From Stramenopiles sp. TOSAG23-3 (Eukaryota; Sar): a stretch of 26,219 bases of DNA. Position numbers and translations under genes: made by a program. How positions within the stretch are numbered: position 1 is the first letter of the stretch; each line of letters begins with the position of its first letter. Positions 18,356 through 25,799 of the stretch are shown in pieces. The DNA is taken from NCBI GenBank assembly GCA_900128585.1, contig LT642250.1, forward strand, positions 1,982 to 28,200. Direction: 5' to 3'. The notes beneath the pieces were generated by a model. That model was given only the letters and a program-made list of their open reading frames with translations, had not been told where the DNA came from and ran no database searches.

Positions 18356-18500
18356 ACGTTTACGATTTGCAGTCACCAGATTTTTTTACAACTAAACGCG
18401 AGGACAGAACGATTAAACAATAAATCGGAGGTGAAGAAAAAAGACTCCTGAAGCCCTACAACAACTGAACTTTTCGAGCGAGCCTGAGCGCGTGAAGTAT

Positions 18501-18533
18501 ATGCGATATGTCCTCGTCCTCCAAGAAACATAA
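18501..18533 (+). promoter_or_regulatory. Overlapping upstream ORF at the HMG-box start
   Basis: An ATG seven bases before the chosen start opens a ten-codon frame in a different phase, ending at TAA inside the main CDS. Its context is weak (T at -3, C at +4), while the main ATG has G at -3, so leaky scanning would favour the long frame. It could lower translation. Confidence 0.45.
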
Positions 18534-19989
18534 GAAAATAAAACTCCCTAGAACATGTTTTGTGATTTTTCGCTCGGCACAGAGCGACGATCTTAAGAAG
18601 AATCACCCCAACCTTAGTTTCGGGGACATTTCACGAGAAATTGCTAGGCGCTGGAAAGCTCTCTCGCCGTTAGGTAGGAAAAAGTGGATACTGAAGGCCA
18701 CCGAAGAAAAAAAGTCTTGGGAACGAGAACACGGATCTATCCAAGAATATAAACAGTTTTTAGCAGCCGAACAGGACACCCCAGACGCTAGACACAAGAG
18801 GGAACTGTCCGGGAAGGGTAAATACTCGGCGTATTCTTTCTTTAAACGAACCTACGTAAAGCAACTGAAGATAGAATTACGAAGAAAACGGGAGGCCGGG
18901 GGCAGTTCGAGCAAAAGTGGGAAAGTTGACAATTTCACCAAGGGTCAAATCGAGGAACTTTGCAAGGCTAAATGGGAAAAGTTGGCGGCAAATGATCGTC
19001 GTCAGTACGAAGATAAGTCGAAGAAAAAGATCAGTGAAATAAAGGACCAAAACTCAAAAAGGGGGAGCCGCTGGTATACCGCGGAAACTTTGGAAGATCC
19101 CGTGATGGGCAAGTATCCAATCCACCACGTCTTGCAGTTTTGCCACTGTGTGTGGAAGTACATTGACACAAAGACCGAGACAAATATGAGCGAAAGAGAA
19201 CGCCCAGAGCAGATTAACTGGAACACCGTCTCAAAAATGCTGCCTAGTTTCTCTTTTCAACTGACCTGGAATGCGCTCGAGTGCCAAAGAGTGTGGAAGT
19301 ACATTGCGTACGCCAAAGTAAACACACCGTTGGTAGACTCGGACACGGAAGAGATCAGCGCAAGTATTGGCGACGGCGACTTTCCTCCGTTGAGAATTGC
19401 GCAGGCACGGAGTGAACTGCGGCGCGAGAATGTTCTTCACGCCAGCGCCGCTCCATTGGCGAGCCATGCAAATTCAAATAGTATTAAAAGCAATGATAGT
19501 GTTGGGATAGCAAAAGGAGGCAGCCATGGGAGCGGGTCTTCTATCATCGCGAACAGGCCCGGAGGTGCCCTTGCAGATGGTGAAGGGCGTAGCCCGAAAT
19601 CCCCGTCCATGGACGATATTCGTGTTTTGGCCCTAGGGTCGCACAGCGCCCCAAAATCGTTTCAACAGCTAGATCCGAATATTTTAGGCGAACCAAGTAT
19701 CAGCAATGCCCAGGCGGAAACTAACGGGAAGTCTCTAATCGAAAATGGGGCACAAGCTTCATCTGGGGAACCAAGCACCGCGGGGCACCCCACAGTACAG
19801 TCGCAAAATCAAGACTCGGATGTATCCAAGAATGCTCCACTGCCACCCCCTGAAGCAGTCGGGGGTAGTGCAAGTAGTATCCGAGAAAATGCCGGCGCAG
19901 AGAAAATTTCCAATGAGACTCAACCTAACTTGATTGCCGGGAAAAGGAAACGAGAGTCGAACGGGGGCGAAATCCCTGCAAGAAGTTAG
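18508..19989 (+). CDS. Two HMG-boxes plus Myb-like domain protein
   Basis: A 493-aa probable nuclear DNA-binding protein, ATG at 18508 to TAG. HMG-box 1 spans about residues 11-78: a basic start, the KLPRTCFVIF helix, then ISREIARRWKALSPLGRKKW and a Lys/Glu helix. A second, more divergent HMG-like region lies at about 102-183 (KYSAYSFFKRTYVKQ, later KAKWEKLAANDRRQYEDKS). Residues about 200-275 contain spaced tryptophans (VWKYI, INWNTVSKMLPSF, ECQRVWKYIAYA) resembling a Myb/SANT-like three-helix domain. The rest is Ser/Asn/Gly/Pro-rich and disordered, with a basic GKRKRE cluster near the C-terminus that may be a nuclear localisation signal. HMG-boxes bend or bind DNA with low sequence specificity, so a chromatin or transcription role is likely; the target is unknown. 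It is divergent from the HSA/SANT scaffold gene and converges with the EF-hand gene. Confidence 0.9.
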   Translation: MSSSSKKHKKIKLPRTCFVIFRSAQSDDLKKNHPNLSFGDISREIARRWKALSPLGRKKWILKATEEKKSWEREHGSIQEYKQFLAAEQDTPDARHKRELSGKGKYSAYSFFKRTYVKQLKIELRRKREAGGSSSKSGKVDNFTKGQIEELCKAKWEKLAANDRRQYEDKSKKKISEIKDQNSKRGSRWYTAETLEDPVMGKYPIHHVLQFCHCVWKYIDTKTETNMSERERPEQINWNTVSKMLPSFSFQLTWNALECQRVWKYIAYAKVNTPLVDSDTEEISASIGDGDFPPLRIAQARSELRRENVLHASAAPLASHANSNSIKSNDSVGIAKGGSHGSGSSIIANRPGGALADGEGRSPKSPSMDDIRVLALGSHSAPKSFQQLDPNILGEPSISNAQAETNGKSLIENGAQASSGEPSTAGHPTVQSQNQDSDVSKNAPLPPPEAVGGSASSIRENAGAEKISNETQPNLIAGKRKRESNGGEIPARS

Positions 19990-20421
19990 GATTGATGCTC
20001 AGGAGAAATGTAGAGGGAGGTTCAAAGGAGAGTTGTAAGCGGTGCGTATTCTTTTTGTTAAAAAAACAAGAAAATTGGCAATTGTTAGGTCTTAAATATA
20101 AAACGCGCACTGAGTAATTTTAGTTTTTTAATCTCACACAAGATTTCTTAATTACACGCACGTGTTTAGTCAGTTAAGACTTTTGACGCCGTGTACATCT
20201 GAGAATGATTATAGTTAAGTTCGCACTTCATGAAGGAATGCAAACCTAGAATGTCTAAATCTAACATAGATTTCAGTTCGCAGTACATTAATTTTAATTT
20301 ACTTTAAAATAACAGCCAATTTTCTTGTTTAAATTAAGATCATGCGTAGTCTAAACGTTTGCACGTTAAGGAGCAACTCCTGTAAGTAAACCCCTCTCCT
20401 TCTTTTTAAACCTTGTGAATT
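19990..20421. other. Convergent 3' spacer with inverted repeat
   Basis: 432 bases between two converging stop codons and no gene. It must hold the 3' untranslated regions of both genes. Its main structure is the inverted repeat at 20058-20337. Confidence 0.7.
20058..20337. mobile_element. Candidate MITE-like inverted-repeat element
   Basis: A perfect 16-bp inverted repeat, AAACAAGAAAATTGGC at 20064-20079 and its reverse complement at 20315-20330, brackets about 235 bases of AT-rich non-coding DNA. TTAA occurs just outside both ends (20058-20061 and 20334-20337), two to three bases from the inverted repeats, as a target-site duplication might; in such AT-rich sequence this could be chance. 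The right arm extends into a 20-base exact match with 11026-11045. An alternative is that the arms are 3'-end signals of the two converging genes, because each arm reads in the sense direction of the gene beside it. Confidence 0.4.
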
Positions 20422-21969
20422 TCAGTCCAAGGGGAAGGCCACACGATACTTTGTGTGCACTGCTCCCATACCTTCTACAAACCTAAAAGCCTTCTGCGTA
20501 GGCAGTTGGTTTCCTTCAATCGAACATTCGTCTGTGCTAGTTCTTCTGCACGCAAGTACCTTCCTATACGATACATGTTTATTTGGGTTGGCACAATAAT
20601 CTTGCACTTGGTTTCGCTTAATGCTGCGAATTGGTCTTCTGAAACTGTTAAAAATTAATGACGGGTCATGGGCCAATCTGTCATTGAAACTGCTGACCCC
20701 GACCGAAGCCCCCGAATGTGAGCCCGTAACAGCGTTTCCATCATGGCGTCCATGTGCGTGTGTACTACTCGTACCAATGTTACGCTTGCCAAAGTAAGCG
20801 GCTTTGAACCGTTTGAAACCACGCTTCCACAAATTGTTTGCTTTCAATTTCTGAGCCATGATTGAGAAGTCAACCGATTTATATATTTTTTGACTAACCC
20901 GGACATGAAACTTTGGCCCATTTGCGACAGTTATTGACTCCTTGACTTCTTCTTCTTCCTCTGTCTTCACCTTCTTTTTATATTCTGATTCTTGCATGGT
21001 ACTGAAGAGTTCGTCCACGAGTTCTATATACTTTTCTACTCTTATTTCATCGCACCAATGATCAACAAGTTCAAAAATTGACTTCTGAAATAATGATAAG
21101 TCCATATCTTCCGCGTCTCCTATGTCCGATTCCCAGTCTCTTTGCTCTTCTTCCCGCGCCATGCGCCTAGTCATCCTTTTGCCATAATTTAATTGAAACA
21201 TTCGCTTCATCACCTTTCGAAGAGCACGGTACATGACTTTGTATTCCCCCCTTTGAATTTTGTTGTCGCCATCTTTGTCATACACGGGTAATATGAACGT
21301 CTCCCACCAATTTTGGATCACCAAGTTTAATCTTTTATCGTGGGAAATGTGTTCGCGCTGCCGCAGTGCTTCATGGGTGTATGTTTCTAAGTTACCCTGC
21401 AGCCTATAATCTAAGTTGTCAATATCTTCGACTTTAATCTCGTGGAGAAGGCCTTGAATATCTCCGACGTGCCTTTCGGCCTCGTCCCGTAAACCTTCTC
21501 GTTTCTTACGCTTGCGTTCAATATTTTTTTTCCACGAGAGAATTTTTAGTTTTGCGGAAAAGACTGCGCCCAAGGAAGGCTGTTGTTCAACGTCAGCTTT
21601 CTTGTCGTTCTCCTGCGCTTCCCGTTGTGGTACCACGTTACTATCATAGTCTTCGCCCCTTTCTATATTTGTCTCTTGGTGGGGCAGCGGTGGAGTCTCC
21701 CTCTGTACTGACGAAGAAGTCCCAGAATCCGACCCATCCTCCTGTCGCCCCGACCCTTCTTCCAGCCGTTCGTCCACACGGCCATTCGCACCGTTGCTGT
21801 TGTCACCAAAGCCCGGGGAGATCTCGCTTTCACTGGCTGTTTCACTGCTAAGGTCTTCGCGAAAGTGGACAGTTGAAGTTCTTTGTGCACGATGAGGGTT
21901 AAAAGCAACACCACCAAATTTGGCAATTTTAAGTCGGTGAGACTGTACATGTTGCCCTTTGCGCCACAT
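20422..21969 (-). CDS. EF-hand protein, possibly flagellum-related
   Basis: A 515-aa protein ending in TGA. The frame opens at a TTG (21993) after an upstream stop; the first ATG is at 21969, preceded by an A run, so I start there. Residues 1-150 are charged, Ser/Glu-rich and probably disordered. A basic coiled-coil-like segment follows (RKRKKREGLRDEAERHV). Next is NWWETFILPVYDKDGDNK, where D231-E242 form a canonical EF-hand calcium loop (DKDGDNKIQRGE). A tryptophan-containing helical block follows (SLFQKSIFELVDHWCDEI), then a Glu-rich stretch and a basic C-terminal region. No second canonical loop is seen. From memory, this arrangement of one EF-hand followed by an F-x-LVDxW helix recurs in uncharacterised flagellate-protist proteins. 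A calcium-sensing role is inferred, with one predicted ion site. It converges with the HMG-box gene. Confidence 0.87.
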   Translation of the reverse strand: MWRKGQHVQSHRLKIAKFGGVAFNPHRAQRTSTVHFREDLSSETASESEISPGFGDNSNGANGRVDERLEEGSGRQEDGSDSGTSSSVQRETPPLPHQETNIERGEDYDSNVVPQREAQENDKKADVEQQPSLGAVFSAKLKILSWKKNIERKRKKREGLRDEAERHVGDIQGLLHEIKVEDIDNLDYRLQGNLETYTHEALRQREHISHDKRLNLVIQNWWETFILPVYDKDGDNKIQRGEYKVMYRALRKVMKRMFQLNYGKRMTRRMAREEEQRDWESDIGDAEDMDLSLFQKSIFELVDHWCDEIRVEKYIELVDELFSTMQESEYKKKVKTEEEEEVKESITVANGPKFHVRVSQKIYKSVDFSIMAQKLKANNLWKRGFKRFKAAYFGKRNIGTSSTHAHGRHDGNAVTGSHSGASVGVSSFNDRLAHDPSLIFNSFRRPIRSIKRNQVQDYCANPNKHVSYRKVLACRRTSTDECSIEGNQLPTQKAFRFVEGMGAVHTKYRVAFPLD

Positions 21970-22039
21970 TTTTTTGTTTGACTTCCGATACAAGTGATAA
22001 GAGTTCTAATGTTTGTTTACAAATCACATATTTCAACAT
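21929..22039 (-). promoter_or_regulatory. Overlapping upstream ORF at the EF-hand gene start
   Basis: An ATG at 22039, about 70 bases upstream of the EF-hand gene start, opens a 36-codon frame that ends in TAA inside the main CDS in another phase. If transcribed it would compete with the main start. The transcription start is unknown. Confidence 0.4.
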
Positions 22040-22984
22040 CAGCAGGAACGGATGTGGCCAGTATCGGTAGCCGAAGAAAGCAATATAACTTTTTGCCTTG
22101 TAGTGGTGCAAGTTGATGATATACCTGTAGGTCTATAATAATAATATTTAATATAATAAATAAAAAAACAGGAGCACAGTATAGTATTATTTATAGAATG
22201 CCACGGACTACTATTAGGAGATGAAAAGAAGAAGACGGCACACACACAAAAAAGAACTCACTACAGCAGACTATATTCTTCGGCGAAAAACAACTGCAAC
22301 GCCTTATTCTTTATTACAGGTAAGTACATAATACCTGGAGGTACCAGTAAATACCGAATTAACACCTGAAGAGGAAACACCGATAGACCGAACTGGTATA
22401 AAAATAAATATATTTATATACATTTGTTAAGTACGGGGTACCACCGCACCAGTCAGTGTACACGGTGCCTGTACTTGTTAAGCTGTTCGTTTTTCTTGCC
22501 AGCCAGCAGCCAGGTGCTCTATTATTATTTCTCGATAGTACTGCGTACACCACACACCAAACACATCTGAAGTTGACGTGATTGGTAAGCCAGTGTCTTC
22601 CTTTGACGCAACAAGATCCGGCAGTATTCGAACTGAAGAACGACGGAGAAAGGGTCCAGTGAAATTTAAAATGAAACGGGTAAGGTAGAGCTACGTATTA
22701 ATGCTTGCATCTGTTACTGGTATTTTAAAAATTAAACTCACCAGCATCTCAAATACTCTTCGGTCGATTTTCAAGTCCAGTTGAAAAAAGATTTGTATAT
22801 CCTCACAGGACACATACGTGCCTGTTGATCGATGGTGTGAAACACCGTGGATCCAATGAAACGTCACGGTAGAAGTTCCCCATGGGTTGCCCAATTCAGG
22901 CGTACAAACGCTAAATGGCGGCAACGCCATCGGGCTCAGCCCCCAGAACACAAGGTTCCACAGAACTGTGGGTCAGCCCCGCAC
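21970..22984. other. Intergenic region with a GC-elevated part and splice-like signals
   Basis: About 1 kb between two minus-strand genes. 22025-22135 is moderately GC-rich and is a candidate 5' untranslated region of the EF-hand gene. 22560-22984 is again less AT-rich, unlike the usual spacers, and holds good splice-site look-alikes on both strands. No frame is convincing: the minus-strand frame 22691-22951 has its first ATG at 22930 and no recognisable domain. It could be the 3' untranslated region of the RRM gene, possibly spliced, or an unrecognised RNA gene. Confidence 0.5.
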
Positions 22985-23503
22985 TTATGATCGGCGGTCA
23001 ACGCGAATGCTGAGGGCGCGTCCCTCAACTTCGGTGCCTTGCATGGCTTCCATGCCGGCAGTGGCGTCCTCTGGCGAATTGAACTTAACAGTTCCCCATC
23101 CACGAGAGCGACCTTTCTTGTCCATTTGAACCATCGCTGCGGTGCTGTTTGCAAAGAGCTTGCTAAGATCATCCCCAGTCGTGGCCCATGGAAGGTTACT
23201 AACGTATAGAGAGCAGCCGGTGAAGTTGTAGTCTTCGGCCGCGGCGTTGTTGCGGGTGGACTCGGTTTTGCCACGGTCGAGGCGGACAACGATTTCACGG
23301 TCACCAATGCTACTTCCGTTGGTGGACTCGATGGCCTGGTTGGCGTCGGATTCGTTAGAGAAGTCAACGATACCGTACCCACGAGAGCGTCCATTTTTGC
23401 CAAAGACAACTTCAGCGTTTGTGCAGTTGTATGGGCCATACATACCACTAAGTTCTTCGGACGTGGTGGTCCATGGCAGGTTTCCAATAAATAGGGAGGT
23501 CAT
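22985..23503 (-). CDS. Two-RRM RNA-binding protein
   Basis: A 172-aa protein consisting almost entirely of two RNA-recognition motifs, ending in TAA. The frame is open from a GTG at 23545, but the first ATG is at 23503, just after an A run, and RRM 1 begins within three residues of it, so that is the start. RRM1 (about 2-77) has RNP2 LFIGNL (4-9) and RNP1 RGYGIVDF (41-48). RRM2 (about 97-170) has RNP2 LYVSNL (99-104) and RNP1 RGWGTVKF (134-141). The second aromatic of RNP1 is replaced in both (I45, T138), while the RNP2 aromatic and the first RNP1 aromatic are kept. Both modules share NLPW-(T/A)TT and GRSRG, indicating internal duplication. There are no RS or RGG tails. The domain pair resembles Gbp2-type or kinetoplastid small RRM proteins; the RNA target is unknown. 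Confidence 0.93.
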   Translation of the reverse strand: MTSLFIGNLPWTTTSEELSGMYGPYNCTNAEVVFGKNGRSRGYGIVDFSNESDANQAIESTNGSSIGDREIVVRLDRGKTESTRNNAAAEDYNFTGCSLYVSNLPWATTGDDLSKLFANSTAAMVQMDKKGRSRGWGTVKFNSPEDATAGMEAMQGTEVEGRALSIRVDRRS

Positions 23504-25217
23504 TTTTTTCGAATTATATATGTTATTATATACACGCGTACTCACTTATACCTTGATTTTTTGTTAATGAGAAAGTTATTCACACTCTACCACAACCATC
23601 AGCGCTTGACAATTTGCCCCGTTGGATTGGAGGGGTGAACTGTACTAAGATCCAACCAACATACTGTAATTTCTCTTAGTGAAGAGAGTGGGTGCGTGGG
23701 TGGTGGGGCGTCGCTCTCTTTTGACATCACTTCAATCATTTAAGTTAATTACTTTATTATACTTTAAGATTTAGTAACATATAACAATGTTATCATATTT
23801 AAATAAAATATTATTTTATTAAGTTATATATGTTTATTACGTTAATAAAGCGAAGTAAAGCGATTAGGAAATGGATTGACGTCTGTAAATTATTTAAGGC
23901 TTTCTTTACATAGATAGTTACATACATATAATATTAATAAGCTGTAATATAAAATATTATTTATATACTATTATATAACCTTAATATTCCAAAAACCACA
24001 AGTGAGATCTGAGCGATGGTGATGGTTGGTTGGTTGGGTGCTAATCCATTGTAATGCCCTGTTAAAGTAAAATAAAATTGATGATACTTTTTTTTCTGAA
24101 GGACGATTTAGTGCTAAGTTCCTGTTAATACTAAAACTTGTTTCGTACCTTCCTTCTATATGTGTGCTATTACGAAATTGATCATATCATCGAAATAAAA
24201 GAGAAGAAGAAAGAAAGATCGATCTTCTTCCAGATTTGATTCTTACAATATAGGAATAGCATTCCACGGAATGGTCGTACTCTTTTCGTCGGTCTATCTA
24301 TCTATCTATATAAATAGCATAGCATAGCATTGTCTTATTTTATATTATAAAATAGATGAAACCCAAAAAGAAGAAAAGAAGGTTTTCGGAAGGTTTCTTT
24401 TTGATTTGGTTGGTCGTGGTGCTCTTGATTAGGTGTTAGTTGATACAATAGGGGGAAATATCGATACACTATGAGTAAATAAATATAACTAACAATTCGA
24501 ACTTCTGGGCACTGCACTCGTGCACTGGAGCTAAATCTCTTCTTCTTGAACGAATGATGGACGACTAGAGGAGATTCTCTATTTTTTATTAAGATATTAA
24601 TGTACATTATATACATTATATGTATAATTTAAAATGAATATAATTTAATATAACTACTATGAAAACATTTGTATAGAAAAAACAACATCATATATATATA
24701 TTACCTTATTATAAATATTAACGTCTGAATAACAATGAGAACACAGTGAGAAGAAGATCGAAGTGATGAAAAATCAAAATCCCAAAAAATAAAAATAAAA
24801 AAAGGGGGGAGGAGATTCAACAAACAAAAATGAAATACATTAAATAGTAATTAATAGAAACATAACATAATAGTAGTACTCATAATAGATATTAAGGGTC
24901 AATATAATATGTTTTTGTATTATATTATAAGAATAGCATTGTCCTGATGACTGAAGGGTTTATTACAAAATAGAAAAATAATTAAAAAAAATATAATACA
25001 TATTATTATTAACTACTTTTAAACAGCAAACTGCAACTACTATTATTACAATTGAACGAAGGAAAAGAGTTGGAAATAGGATTGACTGGAGTGTAGTGTG
25101 CAATCGGATCAAATATGTTCGGAAGAAATAGGTCGGGCAGAATTTCAACTCAACATTAGTCCACTTGAAGTTGGCGTATACGTACGTAAATAAATCTTAT
25201 ATTTCAGTCGTTAGGAA
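23504..25217. other. AT-rich divergent intergenic region
   Basis: About 1.7 kb between the RRM gene and the secreted-protein gene, divergently arranged, with no gene seen. GC-richer DNA at 23580-23720 next to the RRM gene includes a GTGGGTG-type G-rich stretch and may be its promoter or 5' region. The rest is AT-rich with TCTA and AGCAT repeats at 24293-24330. Frames at 24335-24616 and 24963-25148 are low-complexity and are not called. Confidence 0.65.
24293..24330. repeat. (TCTA)n followed by three AGCAT units
   Basis: Four TCTA units (24293-24308), then three tandem AGCAT units (24315-24330). A shorter AGCAT pair occurs near 606-616. Confidence 0.8.
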
Positions 25218-25799
25218 ATGAAGCTTAGTGGCGCTGCTGCACTTTTCACCTTCGCCGCTCTGAGTGGAGCTGCCATAGTAGAAGGTGCCCATTTGAAAGG
25301 GAAGGACGTGTACAAAAGTCGTGCTGCCGAACTTCGTGCGATGATCGAAAGTACATTTGTAGAAATAGAGGAAGATAGCAAAGCTTTGCCGAATGCAGTT
25401 GCGTCAGCAACCGGTACGGTTCAGGGTGGAACTGGTGCAACGGGGGCGGCCGCAGAAGCTATTGTCACCTTGGCAGAAAAAAAAGTGAAAGGTTTGTCCC
25501 GGGAGGCCCTTGCAAAAGTAGAAAACGCCACTCAGAATGCCATGGAAAAGATTGCGAATAAAATGTCTGGCGACAAGGCCGGTTTCGGAAACTTCCAGGG
25601 CGATGCTGATTCTTTATTCGACCACGATAAAGAACTTGCTTTGAATAGCGAAAGCCGAAACCCGCTCGTTGTAGGCGACGAGACTGAAATGAGGGATCGT
25701 GCCACTGGGGGGGCAGGAAGTACGGGTAGTGGCAGCACAGGCGTGGGAGGCGTAGGAAGCATAGGAAAAACTGGCGCAACCGGTAACGCTAATTTCTAA
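25218..25799 (+). CDS. Small secreted glycine-rich protein, unknown function
   Basis: A 193-aa protein, ATG at 25218 to TAA. Residues 1-24 form a typical signal peptide: K2, then a hydrophobic Ala/Leu/Phe core, with a likely cut after A24 (VEGA|HLK). Residues 25-60 and 78-115 are charged, helix-prone segments (AEAIVTLAEKKVKGLSREAL). One N-glycosylation sequon is at N103. The C-terminus from about 164 is Gly/Ser/Thr-rich, and TGATG appears twice (72-76 and 185-189). There is no cysteine and no tryptophan in the protein, so it cannot form disulfides. There is no ER-retention signal, GPI-type hydrophobic tail or second membrane segment, so secretion or delivery to the cell surface or an endomembrane compartment is inferred. 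I recognise no family. Its start is preceded by TTTCAG at 25202-25207, a possible 5'-leader splice acceptor. Confidence 0.85.
   Translation: MKLSGAAALFTFAALSGAAIVEGAHLKGKDVYKSRAAELRAMIESTFVEIEEDSKALPNAVASATGTVQGGTGATGAAAEAIVTLAEKKVKGLSREALAKVENATQNAMEKIANKMSGDKAGFGNFQGDADSLFDHDKELALNSESRNPLVVGDETEMRDRATGGAGSTGSGSTGVGGVGSIGKTGATGNANF

Larger units (their letters stand above)
16722..18507. other. AT-rich divergent intergenic region
   Basis: About 1.8 kb between the start codons of two divergent predicted chromatin-protein genes. It is very AT-rich, with a 12-base C run, a tandem duplication, short tetranucleotide and heptanucleotide repeats, and pyrimidine-rich plus-strand DNA at 17930-18300. 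I see no gene. Forward frame 17691-18002 is low-complexity and is not called. The region must hold both upstream regions, but no TATA box or other core element can be assigned confidently. Confidence 0.7.

Noticed and set aside
22691-22951. 86-codon minus-strand frame downstream of the RRM gene
   Set aside because: Starts at GTG, no recognisable domain, and although in the RRM frame it is cut off by TAA and TGA. Kept only as part of the non-coding region discussed in findings.
23504-23545. N-terminal extension of the RRM protein to a GTG at 23545
   Set aside because: Eukaryotic start is expected to be ATG, and the first ATG at 23503 sits immediately before RRM 1. The same reasoning drops the TTG starts at 1381 and 21993.
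24335-24616. 93-codon minus-strand frame
   Set aside because: AT-rich low-complexity translation with no domain or codon bias like the real genes.
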